A stretch of DNA of 64,000 nt from Planctomycetota bacterium. Its GTDB lineage: Bacteria > Planctomycetota > UBA8742 > UBA2392. The notes under the pieces are model-generated. The model ran no database searches, had not been told where the DNA came from, and was given only the letters and a program-made list of their open reading frames with translations. The stretch covers positions 62,001 through 126,000 of the forward strand of contig JAIOJA010000023.1 in the NCBI GenBank assembly GCA_019912315.1, written 5' to 3'. A program made the translations under genes and the position numbers. This document shows positions 54,572 to 62,588 of this stretch, piece after piece. Every line of letters begins with the position of its first letter. The stretch's first letter is position 1.

Positions 54572-55234
54572 ATGGCAGAAAAGGGATTGGGATCCTCCGG
54601 CAGTGAATGGACCGCGGGCATTATCGCGATCGTTGCCGCGTTGCTGCTTGGCGGCGCCGTGCCGGTAGGCGTGTATGCGGGGCTGTACAAGCCCAAAGAA
54701 AAAGAACGCGTAGCTGCTGAGCAGAAGCTGACCAGCCTGGACTCGGAATGGGAGCTGGTGATCCAGCGCCAGGACCGCGTCCGCGGGCTTGAGGACGACG
54801 CCGAGAAAATGGCCGAGCGCCTGACGGCGATTGAGGCGCCGTTTGCGCTCGCCGATGTCGAACGCATGGACGTGACGGAAGTGCGCACGCGTCTGCTGAC
54901 GCTTGCCGACAAGCACCACCTGGAACTGCTGCCGGAGCGGCAGCAGCAGTTGGGCTCAGAGCGGGTGTACATAGGCAACCAGCGCATCAGCTTTCCGAAG
55001 GGGTTGCACGCGACGAAGCTGATTATTGAAGCGCGGGCCTACTACCATGATTTCGGGCGTTTCGTGACGGAGCTTGAAACCCTGCGCGACCCGGCCGACG
55101 AAACGAAAATCATGAACGTGATCATACCGGAAAAGCTGATCTGCAAGGGTGACCCGAACGGGGGCAGCAGGCACGTGTTTATTCTGCATGTGTTCGTGGT
55201 CGAAAAACGGGACATCAACAGCATCGGGCGCTAA
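54572..55234 (+). CDS. pilO: Pilus assembly protein PilO
   Basis: 220 residues with a single N-terminal membrane helix (~16-35), a coiled coil (~45-90) and a C-terminal periplasmic domain. This matches PilO in size, topology and position between PilN and the PilP-position gene. PilN and PilO form a heterodimer linking the cytoplasmic motor platform to the secretin. Confidence 0.78.
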   Translation: MAEKGLGSSGSEWTAGIIAIVAALLLGGAVPVGVYAGLYKPKEKERVAAEQKLTSLDSEWELVIQRQDRVRGLEDDAEKMAERLTAIEAPFALADVERMDVTEVRTRLLTLADKHHLELLPERQQQLGSERVYIGNQRISFPKGLHATKLIIEARAYYHDFGRFVTELETLRDPADETKIMNVIIPEKLICKGDPNGGSRHVFILHVFVVEKRDINSIGR

Positions 55235-55260
55235 GGCGATGGCCTGGTTGGGGTGGATTC

Positions 55261-56559
55261 ATGGATAAAAAGACAAAGCAACTGGTCATCCTGGTGGTGC
55301 TGATCGTGGTCGCCGGCGGTGTGGCAGTGTGGCGACTTGGGTTGTTCGGCGGTGACGACGCGCCGCCACCCGCGCCCGCACCGGCTCCCGTTGCGGACGC
55401 CGGGACTCCTACGCCCGTGCCGACCAACCCGACGGGGGAGCCTACGCCGGCCCAGCCCGGCGGTGCACCTGGCCAGACGCCGCTGACCCAGAACCAGGAC
55501 CTGGATATCCCCGCCGAGGTGACCATTTCGCCGGCGCGCTACCAGTGGCCTATCAAGCGCGGTGGCGCGACGGATCTGCCGGATCGCAACTTCCCGGTGT
55601 TTGACCCGCTGCACGTGCAGAACATCGACGTGGTGGACCCGGACCGCAAGAAGTACATCGAGCAACTGCGCGCCGAGTGGATTCTCGACGGGATCACCGT
55701 GACCACCCAGCAGCGCCTGAAGATCGACGCCACAGGCAAGCCCATGCTGGGCGAATCCATCATGGAGCCCAAGCCGCAATATGTACTGGTGCCGCAACTC
55801 GACGAGAACAAGCAGCCGGTGTACGGCGCGGACGGGCAGATCGTAATGGTGAAGCAGCCCGTCTATGAAATGAAGGACGGCAAGGTTGTCATGATGGACG
55901 ACCTTGATGATGAAGGAAACCCACGACGCGACGAAAGCGGCAAGGTTATCCAGGTGCCCAAGCCCGAGTACGTGCAGGCCGTGGATAAGAATGGCAATCC
56001 GAAGTACGACAACAACGGCGAGCCTGTCTGGGAGATGCAGGAAAAGTACCGCGACGGGCGGCGTGTGGTAAAGATGGTGCCGCTGATTCTGCCGCGCCAG
56101 GTGATTGTAGACGGGCAGCCGCAATTTGATGACAACGGCAAGCCGGTGCTGGAGACTGAACAGGTGTACGAGCCGATGCTGGACCGCAACGGCAAGCCCG
56201 TGTTTGAGAACGGGGAGCCGGTCTACATAAAGGTTCAGAAGAAAGACGAGGACGGCAAACCGGTCGTGGATGAAAACGGCAAGCCTGTGATGGTGCCGAA
56301 GAAGAAGATGGTACCGGACAAAACTCCGCAGACCGAAGTGGTGGAGGTTATTGAGGCATGGTTTACCGGCAAGCCGCGCCCGTTCCGGGAGTTGGACCGC
56401 CTGACGAACACGCGCTTCACCATTGAGAAGATCTTCACCGAGCGGGTTTACCAGCAAGAAGGCTCGGGCGACAAACGTGTGCGCTCGGGTGTTGATTTGC
56501 TGGGTGACACCGGCGCCAGGATTACTCTGTTTCTCGCGGATGACAGCCGCCACGACTAG
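55261..56559 (+). CDS. Repeat-rich inner-membrane protein in the PilP position
   Basis: 432 residues. A membrane helix (~8-25) is followed by a Pro/Ala linker (~34-75). Residues ~170-350 consist of about a dozen short units of the form (D/E)xNGxPV...PVYE, for example DENGKPVMVPKKK and DRNGKPVFENGEPVY. A C-terminal domain (~350-432) follows. Typical PilP is ~180 residues, a lipoprotein with a C-terminal beta domain; only the location matches. It may be a modified PilP that reaches PilQ through the repeats. The repeat unit resembles extracellular sugar/peptidoglycan-contacting modules, but that is only a resemblance. Confidence 0.6.
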   Translation: MDKKTKQLVILVVLIVVAGGVAVWRLGLFGGDDAPPPAPAPAPVADAGTPTPVPTNPTGEPTPAQPGGAPGQTPLTQNQDLDIPAEVTISPARYQWPIKRGGATDLPDRNFPVFDPLHVQNIDVVDPDRKKYIEQLRAEWILDGITVTTQQRLKIDATGKPMLGESIMEPKPQYVLVPQLDENKQPVYGADGQIVMVKQPVYEMKDGKVVMMDDLDDEGNPRRDESGKVIQVPKPEYVQAVDKNGNPKYDNNGEPVWEMQEKYRDGRRVVKMVPLILPRQVIVDGQPQFDDNGKPVLETEQVYEPMLDRNGKPVFENGEPVYIKVQKKDEDGKPVVDENGKPVMVPKKKMVPDKTPQTEVVEVIEAWFTGKPRPFRELDRLTNTRFTIEKIFTERVYQQEGSGDKRVRSGVDLLGDTGARITLFLADDSRHD

Positions 56560-56605
56560 GGCGGCTTGTCTGGGTTAATGATTGCGCTCGCTCGGAAAGC
56601 GGGCA

Positions 56606-56645
56606 GTCGCCTTGGGCGACGAAAGCTCGGCAGCGCGGCGCTGCC
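56606..56645 (+). promoter_or_regulatory. Two tandem hairpins in the pilQ leader
   Basis: GTCGCC-TTG-GGCGAC (56606-56620) and GGCAGCG-CGG-CGCTGCC (56629-56645), both perfect, just upstream of the RBS AGGGGGGGCA. No T-run follows. They may stabilise or control the pilQ part of the mRNA. Confidence 0.5.
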
Positions 56646-56660
56646 GTAAAAGGGGGGGCA

Positions 56661-58772
56661 ATGAGCAAGTTTATGCGTTTTGGTGTGATGCCGCTGGTTA
56701 TGTTGCTGGCGCTGGGCCTATGCGCGCCGGTGCTTTCCGCGCAGGACGAAAACGGCGGGGAAGGGGCGTTTGAGCCCAACCCCAAGGATCCGATTACCGT
56801 GGATTTCGTCCGCAAGGACATTCACACCGTAATGCATTACATCGCGCTACGCTCCGGCCTGCAGATTATTGTGCAGGGCGAGATCGACGTGCAGCTTACG
56901 GTGATGTTCCGCAGGGTCGATCCCAAGGAAGCCATCAAGTCGATCTGCAAGGCCAACAAGCTCGACTACGTCGAAGACGGCCTGATGATCATCATCAAGC
57001 AGCGCCCGCAGGACATTCTGCAGGCCAACGTGGTGAAGGGGCTCGTTGACCCGGACAACCGCTACAACGTCAACTTCGAATCCCATGAACTCGTGGCCGC
57101 CATCATGGAAGTCGCGCGCATTACCGGCATCCAGGTGTTCATGCCGTCGGTTCCGCCGGCGGAGGGCAACCAGCCTCGCGACCCGGACCAGGAAGGCGAA
57201 GACGTCAACCGGGTGCGCGATATCCAGGAACGCAAGATCAGCATGCACATGCGCGAAGCACTACCCGAGCAGATTCTGCGCCGCCTCGCGGACCTGGGTG
57301 ATCTTGATATGGTCGAGCAGCCGCTCGACAGTTCGGTTCCGGGCTCCGATACCGGCTGGCGCTTCAAGTACAAGCCGGTCAAGCGCATCGATGGGCAGGG
57401 GCCGGTGGGCCCGCTGGCCAACGACGACATCGTGATGGAAACCAAAAGCTGGATTGTGCCGGGCACAGCGACCAGCACCCTGAAGTCGAACCTTACCGAT
57501 ATGCTAAGCCCGTTCGGCAAGGTGATTCACGACGACGACACCGACTACATCATGATCTATGAAGAGAAAGAGCGTATGACGCTGCTTTCCTCGTTCATGG
57601 ACGCACTGGTGCAGCGCAACCTTGAACTGAAGGCCGAAGCGATTGCCAATGCGGACGACCTGGTCGTGCGCGAGTACCGGCTGGTCCGGGATGCGTCGCC
57701 TGCCGAGTTTGTGACGTCCATTCAGGGGATTCTGTCGGAAAACGGTCGCGTGATTCCAAACCCCGACCGCAACAGCCTTGTTGTCTATGAGCTCGAATCA
57801 CGCATGGACCGCATCGACGACATCATGGCCGCCATGGACACAGCCCCCGAACAAGTCTTGATCACGGCCAAGTTGATCGAGGTGACGCTCGACGAGTACA
57901 TGGGCTACGGGCTGGAGATTTTCACCAGCCACTCGGCCGACAACCTCAACGACGGGCGCTTCACCGGCAACAGCTTTGACAGCGCGCAGGGCACAGCGGG
58001 CGGACTGTTCGGTCAGCCGACCGGCTTTGACCCGTTCTTCGCCACATTCACCAACCCGAGGATTGACGTGCGCCTTGAGTTGCTGGCCAACGAAGGGCGC
58101 GTCAAGACACTAAGCCAGCCGACACAGATGGTCAGCAACCGCCAGACCGCCAATATCACCGTCGGCCAGGAAATACCGTACTTGGAATCGTCATCGACGG
58201 CTGGCGCTGGTGCAACAACCGCGTCCGTGTCGTTCAAGGATGTTTCGATCACCATGGACGTCACCCCGACAGTGCTGGAAAGCGGACTGGTGCGCCTGGA
58301 AGTGTCATTCCGGGTTGCCGAAGTGATTGGCAACATCGCCATTGAGGGCAACAATACACCTGTCCTCAGCACACGCGAAAGCACCACGGATGTGTTTATC
58401 CGTGACGGCGAAACTCTCGTCATGGGCGGTCTGATGCGCGAGCGCGACCGCATGGACGAGAACGGGCTGCCGTTCCTGAAGGACATTCCCTTCTTGGGCT
58501 ACCTGTTCAAGAGCGCGAACCGGACGACCAGCAAGACCGATCTGCTGTTCTTCCTGCGCCCGCAAATCGTGAACGCGAACGGCCCGCGCCTTGAAATGGT
58601 GGGAGCGGACATTGAGCGCGATCTTCGTCCGATCATCTATGAGGACGGCGACGACAAGAATGCCGACATCCGCGGCAACCGCTCACGCAGGATTGCGGTC
58701 GCGCCAAAGCCCGCGCACTACAACGAAAAGACGCGCCCCAAGACCGCGAAGGACGTCAAGCCCGGGGCATAA
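56661..58772 (+). CDS. pilQ: Type IV pilus secretin PilQ
   Basis: 703 residues with a signal peptide ending LSAQ. N-terminal secretin/TonB short domains (~45-340) contain the N0-like DFVRKDIHTVMHYIALRSGLQIIV. The secretin core (~400-640) carries VTLDEYMGYGLEI, NRQTANITVGQEIPYL, VTPTVLESGLVRLEV and the classic end TDVFIRDGETLVMGGLMRERD and GLPFLKDIPFLGYLFKS. It forms the outer-membrane pore for the pilus. The AMIN domains of E. coli-type PilQ are not obvious. The stop is 6 bp before ispA. Confidence 0.93.
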   Translation: MSKFMRFGVMPLVMLLALGLCAPVLSAQDENGGEGAFEPNPKDPITVDFVRKDIHTVMHYIALRSGLQIIVQGEIDVQLTVMFRRVDPKEAIKSICKANKLDYVEDGLMIIIKQRPQDILQANVVKGLVDPDNRYNVNFESHELVAAIMEVARITGIQVFMPSVPPAEGNQPRDPDQEGEDVNRVRDIQERKISMHMREALPEQILRRLADLGDLDMVEQPLDSSVPGSDTGWRFKYKPVKRIDGQGPVGPLANDDIVMETKSWIVPGTATSTLKSNLTDMLSPFGKVIHDDDTDYIMIYEEKERMTLLSSFMDALVQRNLELKAEAIANADDLVVREYRLVRDASPAEFVTSIQGILSENGRVIPNPDRNSLVVYELESRMDRIDDIMAAMDTAPEQVLITAKLIEVTLDEYMGYGLEIFTSHSADNLNDGRFTGNSFDSAQGTAGGLFGQPTGFDPFFATFTNPRIDVRLELLANEGRVKTLSQPTQMVSNRQTANITVGQEIPYLESSSTAGAGATTASVSFKDVSITMDVTPTVLESGLVRLEVSFRVAEVIGNIAIEGNNTPVLSTRESTTDVFIRDGETLVMGGLMRERDRMDENGLPFLKDIPFLGYLFKSANRTTSKTDLLFFLRPQIVNANGPRLEMVGADIERDLRPIIYEDGDDKNADIRGNRSRRIAVAPKPAHYNEKTRPKTAKDVKPGA

Positions 58773-58778
58773 GTAGTC

Positions 58779-59693
58779 GTGACGACTGACAGCAAACAGA
58801 ACTTCGAGCGTCTGCTCAACCGAATGCAGCCTTTGGTTGAGCAGGCGCTCAAGTTGTATGCTTGGCCTCGCAGTGGACGGGGCCCCGCCCGCGGCGGCGC
58901 GCCTATGCGCCTCGTTGACGCGATGAACTATTCACTGCAGGCGGGCGGCAAGCGACTGCGCCCGATGCTGGTGCTTGCCGCCTGTGAGTCTGTCGGCGGC
59001 AGTATCGAGCAAGCCTTGCCCGTGGCCGCCGCCTTTGAAATGATTCACACCTACAGCCTCATTCATGACGATCTGCCCGCCATGGACGACGATGACTTGC
59101 GCCGCGGGCAGCCGACCTGCCACAAGGCTTTTGATGAAGCCACGGCTATTCTGGCCGGCGATGCGATGGCGACCTATGCGTTTCAGGCCATTCTGTCCGG
59201 CATCTCCGACCCCGCCAAGGCCGTTGCGGCGGCACTTGAGCTGGCGATTGCGGCCGGGCTGGACGGTATGGTCGGTGGCCAGATGGCGGACCTGGAGGGC
59301 GAAGGTCGGCAGCCAAGCCCCGAGGAGTTGCGCTACATTCATGAGCACAAAACGGGCGCACTGATAACGGGTGCGGTGGTGTGTGGGGGCATCGTGGGTG
59401 GCGCCGACCAGAAGACGCTTGGGCAGTTGCGCGGCTACGGCAAGTCCATCGGGCTGGCATTCCAGGTAATCGACGACATTCTTGACGAGACCGCCACAGC
59501 CGCTGAGCTGGGCAAGTCACCCGGCAAGGACAGCGCCAGTGACAAAATGACATACCCCCGGCTGTATGGGCTTGATGGCGCCCGCAAGTACGCCGACGAG
59601 CTGATTGCAGCCGCCCGCCGCGAGTTGGATGCGCTGGACAACGCCGATTCCCTTCGAACGATTGCCGAATACTTTGTGGCTCGCACGCACTAG
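58779..59693 (+). CDS. ispA: Geranylgeranyl/farnesyl diphosphate synthase
   Basis: 304 residues starting at GTG 58779. The first aspartate-rich motif is DDLPAMDDDDLRRG and the second is DDILDE, with GGKRLRP and HKTGAL also typical. It condenses IPP onto allylic diphosphates for isoprenoids. The chain length cannot be fixed by eye. Operon-like position before dxs supports the MEP pathway. Confidence 0.88.
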   Translation: MTTDSKQNFERLLNRMQPLVEQALKLYAWPRSGRGPARGGAPMRLVDAMNYSLQAGGKRLRPMLVLAACESVGGSIEQALPVAAAFEMIHTYSLIHDDLPAMDDDDLRRGQPTCHKAFDEATAILAGDAMATYAFQAILSGISDPAKAVAAALELAIAAGLDGMVGGQMADLEGEGRQPSPEELRYIHEHKTGALITGAVVCGGIVGGADQKTLGQLRGYGKSIGLAFQVIDDILDETATAAELGKSPGKDSASDKMTYPRLYGLDGARKYADELIAAARRELDALDNADSLRTIAEYFVARTH

Positions 59694-59758
59694 CCCCTGT
59701 GCCCTCCGCCCGCTAACATCAACTATTTGCCGTGATGGCGCGCCTGACCGAGGGACGG

Positions 59759-61744
59759 ATGTACGAGTTGCTGGAAAAGGCCAATACCCCCGACGAGCTC
59801 AAGAAGCTCGCGGCATCTGATCTGCCCAAGCTGGCGGAGCAGATGCGGCAGTTCATTATCGATTCGGTGGCGGGGCGTACCGGCGGGCACCTGGGCTCCG
59901 GGCTTGGTGCCGTCGAGTTGACGATCGCCCTGCACTACTGTTTCGACGTCCTGAACAAGGACAGCGTCGTTTTTGACGTGGGGCACCAGTGCTACCCGCA
60001 CAAGCTGCTGACCGGGCGGCGCGAACAGTTTGGCACGTTGCGCCAGTACAAGGGTATCTCCGGCTTTCCAGACCCCAAGGAAAGCCCCTTTGATCGCGTA
60101 AAGACAGGCCACGGCGGCACTTCACTCAGTACCGCGCTGGGCATCGCCATGGCAAACAAGCAGCAGGGGTTCAAGGACCGCACCAGCATCGCTGTGATCG
60201 GCGATGGCGCCCTGCAGGAGGGTCAGGCGCTTGAGGCCCTGAACCACGGCGGCGACATGCGCGACATGAAGTACGTCATCGTGCTCAACGACAACGAACA
60301 CGGTATCGGCCCCGCCACGGGGGCATTGGCCAACTACTTCAGCAAGTTCCGCACAAGCCAGGCTTACACCAGCGCGAAGAAGGACATCAAGAAAATGCTC
60401 AGAATGCTCGATGAGCAGACGGGCAGTTTCGGCAAGGCCGTTCACGACGTGCTTGACCACGTAAAGGCCGGGTTGCACGGGCTGATGCCCGCCACGCATC
60501 CGGGCGTACTGTTTGAGGAGTTGGGCTACTTCTATTACGGACCCATCGACGGACACGACATTCCGACTCTGCTTGACGCGTTTGAGAACATCCAGCGTGT
60601 GCCCAAGCCGGTCGTGCTGCATGTGATGACGAAGAAGGGCAAGGGCTTCAACAACGACGAGCCCGACCATTACGCCTACCACGCCGCCAAGACCAGTAGC
60701 AAGCTGACCGCCCACCTGCCCAAGGAATTCAAGCTGTCCGGCGGGCCGGCATACACGGACGTGTTTATCGACAAGACGTTCGAGATGATGGAGAAGGACG
60801 ACAAGGTTGTCGCCATCACGGCTGCCATGTTGCAGGGCACGGGGCTGGAGAGGGTACAGCAGAAGTACCCGGAGCGCGTGTTTGACGTCGGCATGGCCGA
60901 GCAGCACGCGGTGGGTTTCGCCCAGGGTTTGAAACTTGGCGGCATGAAGCCGATCTGCGCGATCTACTCGACCTTCCTGCAACGTAGCGTAGATCAGTTG
61001 TTCCAGGAACTCGCATTGATCAAGACCCCGGTTCTGCTGGCCCTGGACCGCGCCGGTCTGGTTGGCCCGGACGGCGCGACCCACAACGGCGTCTTCGACA
61101 TTGCGTACCTGAGCATGCTTCCGAATGTCGTCCTGATGGCTCCGCGCGACGCGACGGAGCTCAAGAGCATGATGGATTTTGGGCTTGGGCTGAAAGTCCC
61201 GTCGGCCGTGCGTTTTCCGCGCACCAAGGCGCCGTCGGCGCGCAACGAGTTGCCTGAAGGCCCGCCACTGGAAGTCGGTAAGGCCGAAGTGCTTACGGAG
61301 GGCGATGACGGTGTGGTAATCGCGTACGGCTCCATGGTGTATCACGCGCTGGAAGCGACTGAGATCATACACGAGCGCCACGGCAAGAAGCTTACCGTTG
61401 TGAACGCTCGTTTCGCCAAGCCCTTCGACGAATCACTGTTCGCGAAGCTGATCGAAAAGCACGAGTTCGTTTTCACGGTTGAAGAGCACATGCGCCGCGG
61501 CGGCTTTGGCAGCAGCGTGCTTGAGTTCGTCAACAAGGCGAGGCTTGAGGCGAACAAGCTCGAAATTCTCGCCATTGATGACTGCTTCGTCGACCACGGC
61601 GCGCGCGTGGAAGTACTTGAGGAAGTCGGGCTCGACCCGGCGGGCATCGCCGCAAGCATCGAGCGCCGTATGGGACTGGCCGGCAAGAATCGCGAAAGCG
61701 GCAGTACTCGCAACGTAGCCACAGGCAGCAGCGTAAGCGGATGA
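59759..61744 (+). CDS. dxs: 1-deoxy-D-xylulose-5-phosphate synthase
   Basis: 661 residues, starting at the ATG at 59759 with GAGGGACGG upstream; an in-frame ATG at 59735 would add eight residues. It makes DXP from pyruvate and glyceraldehyde 3-phosphate, the first step of the MEP pathway, using TPP. It shows GGHLGSGLGAVELT, the TPP-binding GDGALQEGQALEALN...NDNEHGI and EQHAVGFAQGLKLGG with the catalytic Glu. Its stop overlaps the NAD kinase start (ATGA). Confidence 0.93.
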   Translation: MYELLEKANTPDELKKLAASDLPKLAEQMRQFIIDSVAGRTGGHLGSGLGAVELTIALHYCFDVLNKDSVVFDVGHQCYPHKLLTGRREQFGTLRQYKGISGFPDPKESPFDRVKTGHGGTSLSTALGIAMANKQQGFKDRTSIAVIGDGALQEGQALEALNHGGDMRDMKYVIVLNDNEHGIGPATGALANYFSKFRTSQAYTSAKKDIKKMLRMLDEQTGSFGKAVHDVLDHVKAGLHGLMPATHPGVLFEELGYFYYGPIDGHDIPTLLDAFENIQRVPKPVVLHVMTKKGKGFNNDEPDHYAYHAAKTSSKLTAHLPKEFKLSGGPAYTDVFIDKTFEMMEKDDKVVAITAAMLQGTGLERVQQKYPERVFDVGMAEQHAVGFAQGLKLGGMKPICAIYSTFLQRSVDQLFQELALIKTPVLLALDRAGLVGPDGATHNGVFDIAYLSMLPNVVLMAPRDATELKSMMDFGLGLKVPSAVRFPRTKAPSARNELPEGPPLEVGKAEVLTEGDDGVVIAYGSMVYHALEATEIIHERHGKKLTVVNARFAKPFDESLFAKLIEKHEFVFTVEEHMRRGGFGSSVLEFVNKARLEANKLEILAIDDCFVDHGARVEVLEEVGLDPAGIAASIERRMGLAGKNRESGSTRNVATGSSVSG

Positions 61745-62571
61745 TCGTACTGGTTGGCGACAGCGGCAGGCCCGACGTCGTGCATGCCATCGCGCAGGTC
61801 GAGCCCCTGATTCGCGAGCTTGCGGGCGAAGTGCTTGTCGATCTTGACCAGCGCATTGACCTTGCGGACGTATCTCCTGACCTTGTGATCAACTTCGGCG
61901 GCGACGGCAGCATTCTGCGCGCCGCCGGACGTCTGGGCGAGCGGCAGGTGCGTTTGCTTGGGGTTAACTTCGGCAAGTTCGGCTTTCTGGCGGAGTACGA
62001 GCTGCCGGAGTTGCTGGTGAACCTCGAAAAAGCCGTGAAGGGCGACTTGCCCACGCGCCAGTCGCTGCTGCTCAAGGTCGCCATTGAGCAGGATGGCCGG
62101 CGCGTTGAGCGTGTTGTCGTCAACGATGTCGTGTTGCAGCGCGCGCCCGACAACCGCATGGCGCACGTCTACGCCTACTACGACGACGCCCTGATCGCGG
62201 ACTATTTTGGCGATGGGTTGATCCTTGCCACGCCGCTGGGATCCACGGCTTACAACCTGGCGGCAGGCGGCGCGCTGCTGCACCCCGAGTTGCAGGCGGT
62301 CATCCTGACGCCGCTGTGCCCGCACACGTTGAGCCTGCGCCCACTGGTCGTGCTGGTTGCCGGCGTGCTTGAGTTGAAGCTCGAGGGCGAGGACAGCCTG
62401 AGTATCACCATGGATGGTGAGGGCACCATGCAGCTCAAGGGTGGTGACAAGGTGGAAGTTCGCCACGCCGCCATGCCCATGACTCTGGTGGCCCACCCGA
62501 CGCGCACCTACTTTGACACACTGCGCCTGAAGTTCGACTGGAGCAAACGTACCACCGTGTCGCGGCAGTAG
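61741..62571 (+). CDS. nadK: NAD kinase
   Basis: 276 residues; ATG at 61741 overlaps the dxs stop. The family motif is complete: NFGGDGSILRAAG (GGDG) and GVNFGKFGFLAEYE (in place of NxGxxGFL), plus the NDVVLQR motif and TPLGSTAYNLAAGGALLHP. It phosphorylates NAD to NADP. Unlike most homologues the N-terminal ~30 residues are short. The coupling to dxs links NADPH supply to isoprenoid synthesis, an inference. Confidence 0.9.
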   Translation: MIVLVGDSGRPDVVHAIAQVEPLIRELAGEVLVDLDQRIDLADVSPDLVINFGGDGSILRAAGRLGERQVRLLGVNFGKFGFLAEYELPELLVNLEKAVKGDLPTRQSLLLKVAIEQDGRRVERVVVNDVVLQRAPDNRMAHVYAYYDDALIADYFGDGLILATPLGSTAYNLAAGGALLHPELQAVILTPLCPHTLSLRPLVVLVAGVLELKLEGEDSLSITMDGEGTMQLKGGDKVEVRHAAMPMTLVAHPTRTYFDTLRLKFDWSKRTTVSRQ

Positions 62572-62588
62572 CTGCTATACTTCGACTC

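Noticed and set aside
60122-61381. Long minus-strand open frame opposite dxs
   Set aside because: Antisense shadow with no domain; dxs motifs are clear.
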